Assembly: GCA_006384855.1 (NCBI GenBank)
Contig: VCJN01002796.1
Location: forward strand, 1 to 64,000
From: Tetraselmis striata
Lineage: Eukaryota; Chlorophyta; Chlorodendrophyceae; Chlorodendrales; Chlorodendraceae
Reading direction: 5' to 3'
DNA: 64,000 bases
This document shows positions 8,985-20,700 of the stretch, piece by piece. The notes under the pieces were generated by a model, which was not told the DNA's origin, did no database searches, and worked only from the letters and a program-made list of their open reading frames with translations. Made by a program: the position numbers and the translations under genes. Numbering within the stretch: position 1 is the first letter of the stretch; every line of letters begins with the position of its first letter.

Positions 8985-11984
8985 TTAGGGTAGCGACTCG
9001 CCCAGCGGTGGAAGCAGCACAGCGCCAAGTCTGGGGTCAGGCGCTCCTTGCGTGCGGTAGTATATCACCGAGAAGCGGTCGCCGGCGGAGGGGTCGTAGC
9101 CGCGCACCCAGTGCACGTAGCGCCCATCCACCTTGGCCGCCCGGTGCCGGGTGTCAATCACAGCCACCTGCGAGACGGGGCCGTAGAGGGCGGTCTGTGA
9201 GGCCGGGTAGGACAGCAGGATCTAGTGCGAGTTAAAGATTAGCAGGACGCCGCTGGAATAAGCCCAATACTCGTCGGATTCTAGGCATGTGTGTAAAACA
9301 TTCCCAGGATAGAAAACGCGAATAAATGTTGCCCTACGTGTCAAAAATACGAAAATTACGACCTGTAGGCAATTAATTGACCCGGTGAATATCTGTCAGC
9401 CAGCTCTTCACCGCATAACTTATATTTTTGGGTCACCTCACGCGCGCACAACCCCGAGCAAAACCGACCTTAGAGCTGTGCGCTACTCTTCACGAGGACT
9501 TGATTATTTTGGTCCTGAGTAAAGCCTACAGATAGAGAGTGGGCGCAGCTCAGTCACGCTGCCACTCATCACCACGGCTCCTAGCGCGACGGTAACCTTT
9601 TGACGGCATTGGAAAGATTGCCTGTTTTATCGGATCAAGTCCCGCTCTGTTGTCCAGAGGGGGGGGGGGGGGCGGAGCTCCTGTCACAGGTTCTGCAACT
9701 ACAAAAACTGTGTAGCCATTGGGGAAGTACCTTACCATCAAACCAAGGCAGCGAAGGATAAGGGAGAATGTGTACTGCCACCGTGTCGGTTTGGCATCAT
9801 TTGGCAGGAAACTCATCAGGGTTTCCGTCCAGCATGGTCAGCCCATGCTATATACGGTGGCGCATGCGGATTGCGTGATCGGGGGTTTGTGGGGCGAGCA
9901 GAAGGGTCTCCCGATGGACCTCGTAGAGAAACGCAAGAGCGGACAGCAAGGCTGAGAGAGCAGGATAGGCCCCAAGGGAAACGGGGGGGGTGGGGGGGGG
10001 GGGGGGGGGGGGCACCTCCAGCGGGGACAGCTCCACGCATAGCTCCCCGCCGCCACTGTACTCACCAAGCGAGAGCGCCCACTGGTAGCTCACATCGTGG
10101 GTATCGATATGGGGGCTGCCCACAAAGTTCTTAGTGACCGCGATCGCCGTGTACGCGGCGGCAAAGGGCGCGTCCAAGCTCTCCACCACCGCTGCCGCGG
10201 CCGCCCACAGCTTCGCGTGCCGTCCTCCGCCGCCTGCAGGAGCCGCGGCCTCCTCGCCGGACAGCCGCGCCACCGTGAGGTACTCCCCCGCCGTCACCTT
10301 GGCGCGCTCCCGGGGGCGTGGCCACGGCGTGGCACGGAGCGCCACCAGCAGCGGATCCGCCAAGCATGCGGGCAGCGGCACGCCCGACACCCGGCGCTCT
10401 GTGCGCGCTCCACGCGCCCCATGGCAGCCCACCAGCGCATCCAACACCTGGAGAGCGCGCGCAGATGAGTGTGCAGCCCCCAAGGCCACGCAGACTGCGC
10501 ACTTTTCTGTGACGGCAATGCGGGGCGGCGCTGCACAGGGAGAGCGGGCGCTCACCCCTGCACGGTGCTGCCGGCTGCAATCGTGAGGCATGCGGACGCC
10601 AAACAGCGAGGCGAGGCGGTCCTGCAGCGTGGGCGTGCTCAACGGCGCCAGCTGCCAGCGCAACGGCGGCTGCTGCCCTGGCCCTGGCACCGCCGGCGCG
10701 CTGTCAGCCTCCTCCCTGGACGGCCCTGCTACTGCCGCTTCCTCCCCTAGCCGCACCTCCAGTGCGGGCAGCGCCGCTCGGAGCGCGGCTGCCGCGGAGG
10801 TGGGCTCCACCAGGCGATTCCAGGGTGCCAGGTCCAGCACCCGCAGTGCGCGCATGCCTTGCGCCATCGCGGCTAGCGGCAGCTCCCGCATGCGGTTCCC
10901 GCCCAGCCGAAGCACCTGTGCAGCGCCCCAGCACATGCCATTGCCATCCTCAGCTGTCTGTATCAGCCTTTTCGTCTCAGACCGAGTGCATCCCATTAGC
11001 GACTAGGTTTATCTAAAGCATACATGCTGGCTGATCATATCAGTTATCATTATTTCCTTTAGCTGGATTACGTGTGTGTGTGTGACAATTAATCAATAAG
11101 CTTTGGTACGTTAATCTACCTGTGATGTGCATGTCACTGTCAGAGGACATAATTACACACAAGACAATGGCGACATTATACTGAATGTCCGTAAAGGTTG
11201 CATGCAAGCCCAATCTGAGGCATATATTACGAGTTCACATAGGCATGTCGACACCTGTATACAACATGTGCTGTATTGATTGTACACTTTTGTATGTCTA
11301 CATGCGGCTTTTGCCGTTTCTTTATGTTGTGTTTGCCTTCGCAGCGCGCGGGGAAGGAGGAGAGATGGGAGGCTGGGCAGACAGTGCCCCACGCCGCCGC
11401 GTGCTCACCTGCAGGCTGGTGAGTGCCGCGATTTCAGGCGGTAGCCGGCGAAGCTGATTGAATCGGATGTCCAGGCGCGCCAGTCCCGTGAGCGCCCACA
11501 GCTCGGGCGGCAGCTCCCGCGCGCGACTGCCCGACAGCGCATTGCACAGGTCCAGGGAGGTCAGGCGTGGGGCGCCGTCGCGCGGCAACGCGCCATCCAG
11601 CGTGGCCAGTCGGTTGCGGCCCAGCTCCAGCGCCGTCAGCCCGCTGCAGCCGTCCAGCTCGCCCGCCAGCTGGGTGAGGTAGTTGCGCTGCAGCGACAGC
11701 GCCGTCAGCCGGGAGAGCCCCGCCAGCGACCCGCCGAGCCCAGGCCCCAGATGGTTGTCGGCGAGGTTCAGGGTCGTGAGGGCGGGCAGCCCTGCGATCA
11801 GTCCTGCGGACGTCAACTGGTTTCCGCTCGCGTCCAGCGTCTCCAGGGCGGCGTCCAGCCCGGGGGGCAGCTCCGTCAGGCCCCGCCGTGCCAGCGATAA
11901 CGAGAACGAGCGCGCCGCTCCTCCGCCGCCACCCTGTGAGCCGGCGCTCCCACTGCCGTCATCATCGGCACCGGGCTCATCCAT
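8985..11984 (-). CDS. Leucine-rich repeat / 2OG-Fe(II) oxygenase fusion (TET/JBP-like motifs)
   Basis: Three exons: 11984-11409, 10915-10016, 9221-8985, all phase-0 junctions, giving 570 residues. An in-frame ATG at 12152 is an alternative start. Residues 15-215 are leucine-rich repeats (for example LTTLNLADNHLGPGL and LARLDIRFNQLRRLP). Residues 440-550 form a double-stranded beta-helix oxygenase core: SPHIDTHD supplies His461 and Asp463, YVHWV supplies the distal His529, and DRFSVIYY supplies Arg541 for 2-oxoglutarate. The string RAAKVDGRYVHWV and the SLGEYSGGGELCVE stretch resemble TET/JBP nucleic-acid base oxygenases and algal relatives such as CMD1, so 5-methylcytosine or thymine oxidation is possible. 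Assignment to the 2OG-Fe(II) superfamily is firm; the TET/JBP subfamily is inference. The middle (about 216-430) is unassigned and may hold DNA-contacting parts. Intron 2 begins with GTG followed by poly-C. Confidence 0.82.
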
Positions 11985-12239
11985 CCAGCCTACCAGCCCC
12001 CCGAGCAACCTTGATTCTCGGCGTCGACCTTGAGTGTTCTTGCCGGGAGGTGGTTGGACTGGCCTGGCGGTTGTTCCACAAGGCGACTGTGCCAGCCGGC
12101 CTCGACAGGCAATACAGCAGCTCATCCTGAGACCACAACATCGCGACTGCACGTGTAGTTGCCGTCAACACGTAGGTACCAGTTACAGGTACCTGTACCC
12201 TGCATGTGGAAGCAGTCGTGGATCTGCGACTACCGAACT

Positions 12240-12390
12240 ATTTGCGGAGTGCCCGCGGTGGGGGTATCACCGTCATAATTTCATAGTTTTTGATGGTAGT
12301 TCCGGAGTTTAGGGATTTTATTAGTACCTGTAGTCAGGTGATGACGTCAACACCCGAGGATTGAACTGCCTTATTTGTTTCCGGCGCGGT
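12240..12390 (+). pseudogene. LINE tail fragment, second copy of the ECPRW segment
   Basis: Reads LFAECPRWGYHRHNF on the plus strand. It matches the reverse complement of about 3000-3150 with small gaps and breaks frame soon afterwards. This confirms that the segment is a dispersed repeat, not a host exon. Confidence 0.6.
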
Positions 12391-12752
12391 CCCCCCTCCA
12401 CCCTTTACCAACTGCAATCATAGGTCTGGTACATTACATCATTCTAACCCCGAAGGGCTAATGCATCAACATGGCGAACCCAGGAAACGCCGGGCCGCCG
12501 ATTGTTTTTTTTCCCGCCCCCGGGACAGGACTGGACTGGCACCAGTGAAACCCTTGCAGCGTCTCTACGACGGCCGTTTAGGCAGCAATCCAGTTGCGGA
12601 AAGCCCTGGGTAGGCGACGCTCCGTTACAGTCATCAAGCAAATTGCCGAAGCATTTCGCAAGACTAATTGGATCCGCCGATATTACCGAAATACATCAAC
12701 CAGGAGTCGAACCCGGTACTTCTCGCGTACGAGACGACCGCTCAACCGAGCG
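12385..12752 (-). mobile_element. tRNA-derived SINE A, copy 1, split by retroposon B
   Basis: On the minus strand the head (from 12752) reads GCTCGGTTGAGCGG, an A-box-like run, then GGGTTCGACTCCTGG, a B-box. These are the internal RNA polymerase III promoter parts of a tRNA. The body resumes at about 12494 with CCCGGCGTTTCCTGGG and TTAGCCCTTCGGGGTT, shared with the other SINE copies. Retroposon B separates the two parts. Confidence 0.8.
12503..12673 (-). mobile_element. Retroposon B, copy 2, nested inside SINE A
   Basis: Starts (plus view) with T8 and CCCGCCCCCGGGACAGG and lacks the outermost 50 bp seen in full copies, so it is 5'-truncated. It is bounded by CCGCCGAT at 12495-12502 and again at 12674-12681, an 8-bp target-site duplication within the SINE. 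The insertion is therefore younger than the SINE. Confidence 0.85.
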
Positions 12753-13004
12753 TCGGAATGAGGCAAAAGTAAAGTAAGGTAAAAGTAAAGTAAAGTAAAG
12801 TAAAAACTGAAGTCCGCGCCCCGGGACAATGAGGTAAAGTGCTACCGGGACGAACTTTAATTTACTTTTCCCTTACCTGGCTGGCTGGCGCCCTAGCTGG
12901 ATTTTGATGGTAGTCGCTACTGGAATTCGCCAGACGGAAACGCGGGTGGCGCGATAATTTATATGCATTTCAAAGTTGAGTCTGGTTTCTTCCTTCGCCT
13001 GCTC

Positions 13005-13225
13005 TTTTTTGTTTTGTTTTTCGCCCCCGGGACAGCACCAGTGAAATCCTTGCAGCGTCTCTTGCAGGACGGCGTCTCTTGCAGGTAGGCAGCGATCCAT
13101 TCACGGAAATGGGTAGGCGACGACGCTCCGTCATGGGCATCAGGCATTCTGCACTACTAAGGATTAATTGTCGGCCAGTGACGATTTTCCAACACCGTTG
13201 GATCAGCATCATCTAAAACACTGGA
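13005..13225 (-). mobile_element. Retroposon B, copy 3, diverged
   Basis: Same order of blocks as copy 1, from the T-rich end through CGCCCCCGGGACAG to CTAAAACACTGGAT. It has several substitutions and a short internal duplication of the CGTCTCTTGCAG block. No clean target-site duplication was found, which fits greater age. Confidence 0.75.
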
Positions 13226-13578
13226 TCGAAACCCTGGGGCGAACTTTTACTGGATCGAAATGCTCGTACTGTATTTTTCATATGTTATTCGGCGGTTGTG
13301 GGAGGCTCCATGGCGGCTCATATTTATCAACACCTCGCGATAGAACGGCGCTCTGCAGCAAATGACAGGCAGCAATCGGCGCGCGAGACTCGCCAAAGCT
13401 TCGCGAATTTCTCACAGGCGCTCCTTAGCAAACCGCCGTGTGCCCCTTCTACTCCCCTTCACCCCTTCATCCTCCTCTTGTACTGGTGCAGACAGGGGGT
13501 TTGGCTGTCCCGCCAGGCAGAGGCCCTTCGTAGTAGGCTAGTTCCGCGTCCAGGCCCGGCGGCAGCGCGGGCGCGACG

Positions 13579-13763
13579 ATGAGCGTGCAGCCGCTGACGA
13601 TGCAGGTGATCGCTCAGAGCCTGGGCATCCCGCAGCTGAGCGACCAGGCCGCGCAGTTCCTGGCGCCGGACGTGGACTACCGCCTGCGGGAAATCATCCA
13701 GGTGTGGCCTGGCGTGTCGCTGCGGTGCCCGCGCTCGCGCGGGTGTGCGAGTGCCGAACCCCC

Positions 13764-13794
<31 letters not shown>

Positions 13795-16700
13795 ACACAC
13801 CAACCTTAACATGTTACATCCGGCTCCTCCCCCACGAGTCCCACCGCCCCGCCGCCTGCTCTGAGCGGATGTCGCTGCCACTCCTCGCGCAGGAGGCCAC
13901 CAAGTTCATGCGGCACTCCAAGCGCTCCACGCTGACAACGCTGGATGTGGACAACGCACTGCGGCTGAAGAACGTAGAGGTGCCGGCGCCAATACCCCAC
14001 GCCGCACCCAACTCTGCCTGCCCTCGCAGCCCTTGTAGCCTCGGGCCTGAGGCTGCGGCTGACTTTGCGCTGTGCCGCGCCAGCCGCTGTATGGCTTTGG
14101 CAGCAAGCACCCCGCCAGGTTTGCGCGCGCCGCGGGGTACCCCGACGTCTTCTATGTGGAGGACCGCGACATCAACATCGACCAGGTGCGGCCCCGGTAG
14201 CCCGCGGGGTGCAGGTCTCCTGCCGCGGTGGGGCGCGGTCGGACGCTCTGAGCGCGGTGGGTGGGGCTTGCGGCAGGTGATCGAGGCGCCGCTGCCGAAG
14301 GTGCCGGTGGACATCGGCGTCATGACGCACTGGCTGGTGGTGGACGGCGTGCAGCCCGCCATCCCGGAGAACGCCCCGCTGGAGCGGCCCGCGCTCAAGC
14401 GGCCGCGCGAGGAGGCGCCCAAGGCGGCCGCGGTGGGCGGGCTGCCGGCGGCCACGCTGGCGGGCGAGAAGAGCGGCGCGGTGCCCAAGGGCGGGCACGC
14501 CACCAAGGCGGCGCGCGAGGGCGGCGCGGACAACGTGGCGGTCAAGATCCCCGTCAAGCACGACGTCACGCGCGAGCTGCAGCTGTACTACGAAAAGGTG
14601 CCCCCCCCCCCCCCCCCCTTCTTCCCCTCCTCCCCCACCCACCTTGGGCACATGAGACAGGCAGCCTGGAGAGCAGGCAGCGACGCACACCGGATGTCAA
14701 GTGGCTGAGGGCCTGCGCCGCGCATTGCGCAATGCCCCCCCCCCTGCCCACGAAAGGTGACCGGGCTGCTGGAGTCGCTGGCCAAGCGGCTGGAGGAGCA
14801 GCGGGATGGCAGCCAAGAGGAGGAGGCGGGCGGGCCGCAGCGGAGCGCAGACGGTGAGACGCCCCCGTCCCTGCTCCCCTGGCATTGAGTGCCACACACG
14901 CATGAATGTATGATCCGATCGGCAGCTGTCGTTCTCCCGGCTCCTCTTTGCCCCTCTTTCGCGGCTGTGTCAGCAGCATGCCATGCCGGGCGCTGAGGCC
15001 GCTGCCCCCGCCTGTGCCCCGGCCGGCTGGCCGCGCAGACCGCCGCAACCGGCACCTGCTGCGCGCGGTGCTGGCCAGCCTGGCCAACGACCCCGGCCTG
15101 CACCCGCTCATCCCCTACTTCACCGCGTACGTCACCAAGAAGGTGGAGAAGAACCTCAAGTCGCTGCCCATGCTGTCCATCATCCTCAAGGTCTCTCCCT
15201 CCCCCTCCCCGGGCACCTGCTGCATTGTCACCTGCGCCATGCGCTCACCGGCTGGCTGATTCCCTCCCCCCCCCCCCCCCCCCCCCCAAATTGGCAGGTC
15301 ATGCGCTGCCTGATCGTGAACGCGCACATCCACATCGAGCTGTACCTGCACCAGCTGATGCCGGCGCTGCTGACCTGCCTGGTCGCCAAGCGGCTGGGCG
15401 CGCCGGGGGAGGACCACTGGGCGCTGCGGCGCGAGGCCGCGGGCCTGGTGGCGCTCATCTGCCGCCGCTTCAGCGGCGCGTACTACAACCTGCAGCCGCG
15501 CATCTCGCGCACGCTGCTCAAGGCGGTGCTGGACCCGCTGCGCCCGATGAGCACGCACTACGGCGCCGTGGTGGGCATCGCGGCGATGGGCCCCCGGTGC
15601 GCCCCCGGCCCGCCGCCCGCCTGCCTGATCGGTGCGGTGTATAGGTGGGCGTATGTAGGGGATGGGTGTGAGGCCTCGCTCCTCCGACCGGAGCTGATTG
15701 GCCCCCCCCGGTGATGCCTGCCCGCAGGGTGGTGCAGGTGCTGCTGCTGCCGCACCTGGCGCAGCTGATGAGGCAGCTGGACAAGCCGCTGGGCGTGGCG
15801 CCCGGGGAGGCGGCGCGCGCGGAGGCGGAGCACCTGCACGGCGCGCTCATCGACGCGGCCGGCTGCTGCGCGTACCACCGCGTGCTGGCGGCCGTCGACG
15901 GCGGCGACCTGCCGGCGGCGGGCCACCGCGGCGGCCCCGACGGCGAGGGGCAGGTGACTGCCGCACGCCTTTCCCATCTCCCGCACCCGGGCTTAGGCCC
16001 TAGGTTTAAGGACCCAAAACCTAGCAGGCCGCTCCCGCCGATCTCCGCGCATCTCCCGCTTTTTCACAACGGCCAACAGCGCAATTATTTAGGGCTCAGA
16101 CTTGCAGGGTTGTGTTTAGGTTATTAGGGCCTTGGGTCGTGGGTGCTGTTAGGTTGTCAGGATTGGGGATGTCTCCTCATCTTGCCAACCACTGCATCCG
16201 GACCCGGCGGCGAAAAGTCCCTCCCCGCCCCGCCCGCCCCCCGGCATGTAGGATGGATTCCAGGCAGTGCCCCAAAGCGCCGCCCGCACCTCGTCGGCAC
16301 CCAATGGCGGAGCGTGGCAGGACGAATGCGTTTAACACGGGTGGGCGTATCTTTAGCTTGCAGCCGCACGGTACAGTCCTTGACGGCTCGGTGGAGCGGC
16401 GGTCCCGTGTGCACGAGGTCCCGGGCTTGATTCCTGGTCATCACATTGAGGGCGATGTAGACCCGGCCCGTGTCCCGGGTGTACCCGGGGGATGCATTAT
16501 AGCCCTTTGGGGGATCGAATGAGGCGATGGTCTACGGGCATTGCCAGACCCACTACGGCTGCAGTTGGCGCACGAGGTCAAGTGCTGGGGCGGCCTCGGC
16601 GCACGACCCCGGGGCGATCTTTGCCTTGCGGTTTAGCGCGCCGGTGAGGTGGGGCGTGCGGGTGTGTTCCGGCAATCACATGGCGCGTCCGCTGTTGCAT

Positions 16701-17088
16701 CCAAGGGGCTCACATCGCTTGCTGGGCGCGCAGCATCCCGCATTTGGTGCGTTGCCGCTGCGCCGGTAGGATGTGGGAGGCTCAGGGATAGCTAGCGATT
16801 TCCCAGGGCTCGGGCCCCCAAAGCCGGCGGCCGTGCGATGTTTAGGGTTTTGGCGCCGCGTCCGCGCGTTGGGCGAGGCGGCACATTGTGACGCCGCAGT
16901 GCCGGGGGCGGTTGCAGGCGGGCGGCAAGGAGGGCGCGGCGGACGGCAAGGCGGGCGCGGCGCCGCTGCAGGAGGCGTGGAAGGACGACAGCAAGCTCGG
17001 CGCGGAGCTGGCGGGCGCGCACGAGCTGCTGGGCGACGCGCTGCTACCCTTCATCCCCACCGCGCCCCTGTGTAGCCTCTTCCTGTGA
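13579..17088 (+). CDS. TAF6: Transcription initiation factor TFIID subunit 6
   Basis: Nine exons: 13579-13701, 13893-13979, 14084-14185, 14277-14597, 14757-14853, 15039-15190, 15298-15596, 15728-15953, 16918-17088. Phases agree throughout, giving 525 residues. Residues 1-70 are the TAF histone fold (VIAQSLGIPQLSDQAAQFLA, then KRSTLTTLDVDNALRLKNVE), which pairs with TAF9. Residues 71-110 hold PLYGF and the VEDRDINI link typical of TAF6. Residues 112-130 (PLPKVPVDIGVMTHWLVVDG) are also conserved. Residues 200-400 form the C-terminal HEAT-like domain (YFTAYVTKKVEKNL, HWALRREAA, THYGAVVGI). TAF6 is a core part of TFIID, in the nucleus, and in some organisms of SAGA. Intron 8 holds a SINE. Introns 1, 4 and 6 hold poly-C runs. 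Confidence 0.95.
16384..16625 (+). mobile_element. tRNA-derived SINE A, copy 2, in TAF6 intron 8
   Basis: Head GGCTCGGTGGAGCGG (A-box-like) and GGGCTTGATTCCTGG (B-box with one change), then the shared body (GATGCATTATAGCCC, GGTCTACGGGC, GTCAAGTGCTGGGGCG). It is in the same orientation as the host gene and accounts for part of the unusually long (964 bp) intron. Confidence 0.8.
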
Positions 17089-17796
17089 GCGGGCATGCAT
17101 GCGTGGCACGGGGCGGATGAGGGGCCGTCCTCACACCGCCGTCCCGCTTCCGTGCCGTGACGCGTGTTCACTCCACCTCCTCACCGCCCACGTCCTCCCC
17201 ACTTGCAAGGAGCTCGTACCGAGTGTTGTACCAACATGTGTATGGTGCCAAGGCCGAGACGGATCGGCAGCGCCACATGGAAGTCTGTATGGACTGTGTC
17301 CTGCGCCTTTGGCAAGGATGTCGGGCCAATTCACAACGGGGGTCACTTGTCGTTTGTTTGGCGGCACAGCTGGTGCACGGCATGGGTTGCGTTGTCAGCA
17401 TCGCCCATACATAGCGTGCCCTCCACATCAAGCACCGTGCCGGCTAGCTGGCGCGACAGTCGGAGTGGAAGCGCCCCATGTGCGCGAGGTGCTCGGGCGT
17501 CATGCATGACCACGCCGCCCGCTCTAGGCGCGGCACCGGCAGCGCGTACCCCGCCGCCCCTGGCGCATCATCTGCAGGGCGTGGAGAGGGGCGGGGGGGG
17601 GGGGGGGGGGGGGGGGGGGTTGCTCATTGAGAGACGTTGCTCAACTTGCGTTTTCAAGGTCCGCCGTGCCGGTCTGTTCGAGCGTTTGTACGTCGCCAAC
17701 GAGTGAGTTTCGGCCTGTTGAAACGAGTCGACCGTCACTGCAGCTTCCGCACGTTCGAAACAAAGAGACGCGTCACCAATGTCAAGCAGAGGATTA
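17089..17796. other. Convergent intergenic gap
   Basis: Lies between the 3' ends of TAF6 and the fucosyltransferase-like gene. Several frames are open but none is supported. A run of about 27 G sits at 17593-17619. Confidence 0.5.
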
Positions 17797-20700
17797 TTAA
17801 TTGGAGCAGTGTATAGCCTGAAGCAGCAGCGACTTTGCGCTTGCTGCATTATACGCAGCTGCCTGGATGCATACAAAGGCGTCGATTGTCATGGAACGAA
17901 GTACGCAAGCGCATCCCCAGGGCAGGCAGTGTTCCCCCGAATCCCTCCCCATGCAGGATTCCAAGGTACCTTCGGCCTCTGCTTGTTGGCCCAGCCAAAC
18001 CAGGAAGCCCCCCCCCCCCCCCCCCCCCCCCCGGCCTGCCCGGCGCAGCCGCACCTGCAAGCCGCCCGCCCAGCAGCGAGTCCCGCCAACTGTGGCAGCA
18101 GCCGTCCACGGTGCCCTTGCGCGGGCATGTGCCAGCCCTGCCCCGGCGCGCACTAGGGTCTCAGCAGGGTTCAGTGTCGGAAGAAAGGGGGCGTTGGGAG
18201 AAGGAAGGAAGAGGCGGGGGGGGGGGGGGGGCATGGCGGCCTCCCGCCCACCTGGGGCCCGCCTTGGCCAACACGTACGCCTCCCGGCCCGCCCACATGT
18301 GCGCCGCGCGCCCGAAAGTGGAGCCGGGGCTCAGCACAAGCTCGTCGCACAGCGCTGCGCCACGTGTGCCGCACCAGGATGAGCACCAGGATGCGCGCGA
18401 GCCGCACCATGTGCGCGCAGACAGGCAGGGGCCGAGGGTGGGGCCGGGGGGTCCGGCGCACCCAGCACGCGCAGCTCCACCAGCGCCGCCTGCGTCCCAC
18501 GCGTGCTCCCGCGCCACTCGGCGCCGTCCAGCGGGCTGTCCAGGTACACCACCTGAGCGCCGCCACGCCTCTTAGGTGTACCCCTCACCATGAAAGGACC
18601 CACATCGCAAGTGCTTGGCAGTGGGTGGCTGAAGCCGCCAGGGTGTTTGCTGCGCGCCTAGCCCTGCCACCCCTGGCTGAGCTTCCAGTGCAACGGCCGT
18701 CATCTAAGGACAGAGGGGTGTGGGGTTCCGAGGGCGCAAGAGGGGGCGGTCACGGAGGGCTGCCGGCGCACCTGCACACCGGGCACGCCCGCGGCGTGCC
18801 TGGCCACGAGGGCGCGCCCCTGCCGGGAGTCCGCCGCCACAAACCAGACCGCGCCGCCAGCGGCGGCCGGCCGGGCAGACGTCACCCGCGCGGCGCAGCC
18901 CGCGAGCGCCTTCACCTGAGCGCCGGCGGTCAGATGCTGCCCCCCCCCCCCCCCCCCCCCGGCCCTCCCCCGCCCTCGCCCCGGTCACCCGATGCCGCAC
19001 GCACAGGCACGCGCACCTATTGATGAACAGCTGCCGCAGTACATAACACACCGGGTGCATGTTTCGCACATGCCTTCATGGCGTGGTGTTAAGCCCCAGG
19101 GGGGGGGGCACACCCTCCCGTCACGTGTAACCTACCTGGACGTACTGGACATATGCTGGATCTACTTACAGGCATAAAGTATGCGAGTCCGACATGTGGT
19201 CGTGCTACACGCAAGTATCCGATTGGATGCCTCTAGGGGATTAGGGCTTTTGATAAGGGCTTTACGCTGGCCATCATTAGGTTGCTCAAGTTTACGTAAG
19301 GATATGTGAGTACTTATACATGTTCCTATACTACGCCATGTAATCACTAAAGGGTCCTGTGTAGAGGGTCCTCATATGTGACATCCCGAAAGAGCTCCAT
19401 CTAAGGGGAGGAACAATGACCGGTTGGTATCCCCCGCCATCAGCGCGCACCTGCTCCGCGCTGAGGCCGTTGTAGCCCTGCTGCCGGACGTGGACGCCCA
19501 CCGCGAATCGGCCCGCCAGGTGCGCCTCCGCAAACGCGGCCGCGCGCTCCTCCAGCGCCGCCACCGGGCGCAGCAGCCACCGCGCCAGCGCGCTGCCGGG
19601 GCGCGGGCCCAGCGCGGCGAGGGCGCCCGCGGCGGCGGCGTTGCTCCGCAGCAGCGGCAGGAAGTAGTCCCACGACTGCAGGTGCGCCACCGGCTCGGCG
19701 AGCGCGGGGGGCCCGCCGGTGCCGCCACTCAGGTTGCCGCACAGCAGCGCGCCGAGAGCCGGCGAGCCGGGCGTCTGGAGGTCCTGCGGAGCCAGCGCAG
19801 GGGGCGGGCGGTACATCTTGGGATAGTGACGCGACCCCTGTAAGGTTCGTGATTTCTGGCGCGAGTCGGCTTGTCAAGCGCGCGGGAGGGGGCGGGGGGG
19901 GGGGGGGGGGGGCACCAGGCAGGACGCGCCTCCCGCAGCGGCGCCACCGGCCGAGGCGCACTCGTGCCCGCGCGGCAGCCAGGTGCGGGCCTGCCGCCAG
20001 CTCCACGCCGGCCCGGGCGGCAGCTCAAACAGGTCGCCCAGCCCTGGCAGCGCGATGTACTCCCTGCGAGCGGAGGCCGCGCGGGTCGTTTTGGGGCCTC
20101 CACCAAAATAACAACTGCGATGTCGAAAAAATAAATAATGTATGGATAGCGCCGGTGTTATATGTTATATTAATTTGCAAAACGGCCCGTATAGACAAAA
20201 TAGTTAGAGAATAAAATAAAACGACAACCCAACAGCTGCGAGGGCGATTAGCGGGAGCAATCGACGGCCGCCTGGGGGGGGGGGGGGGGGGGACCTGGAT
20301 GGGTGCCAGTGCGCCTGCACGGGCGGCCACTCTACCAGGAGGGCGCGCTGCGTGGCCAGCGCCAGCGCCAGCGCCGAGACGAGCACGCCCGCGCGGTTCG
20401 CCACGCCCGCGTCGTTGTGAAAGTGCACCACCAGCGCGCGCGGCTCCCGCTCCTGTCGCCACAACATCGCCACATCGCCCCTGAGCCAACCCCGGCGGCC
20501 CGTCGCCTTTAGCCCCCCCCACCCCACCCCCTCCCCCCGCCGTGCGCCGTCGAGCCCGCCTGGCCTCTCCCCCGCATCACCTTGGCCACCGTCATCGCCA
20601 TGTGCAGCTGCGTGTATTGATCCAGAAGCTCGGTAGCGCTGACTTGGAGGCCCGCCTGCCCAGACATGCCCAGGTTTTTGCGACTCCCAGTCAGTGCCCG

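Larger units (their letters stand above)
11985..13578. other. Intergenic, filled with retroposed sequences
   Basis: Lies between the divergent LRR-oxygenase and TAF6 genes, so it would hold both promoters. Most of 12240-13225 is made of LINE, SINE and retroposon B copies listed separately. Positions 12770-12835 carry another SINE tail, with (AAGT)n followed by a CCCCGGGAC motif. I see no exon. Confidence 0.6.

Noticed and set aside
10529..10553. A 25-nt GT...AG intron inside LRR-oxygenase exon 2
   Set aside because: Too short for any known spliceosomal intron in this window's range, and removing it would break the frame into the oxygenase core.
12668..12752. A functional tRNA gene
   Set aside because: A- and B-box are present, but the anticodon and acceptor stems do not pair, and the body continues as in the other SINE copies.
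13814..14569. 251-codon minus-strand frame across TAF6 exons 2-4
   Set aside because: Shadow produced by high GC at third positions; it crosses verified TAF6 splice sites.
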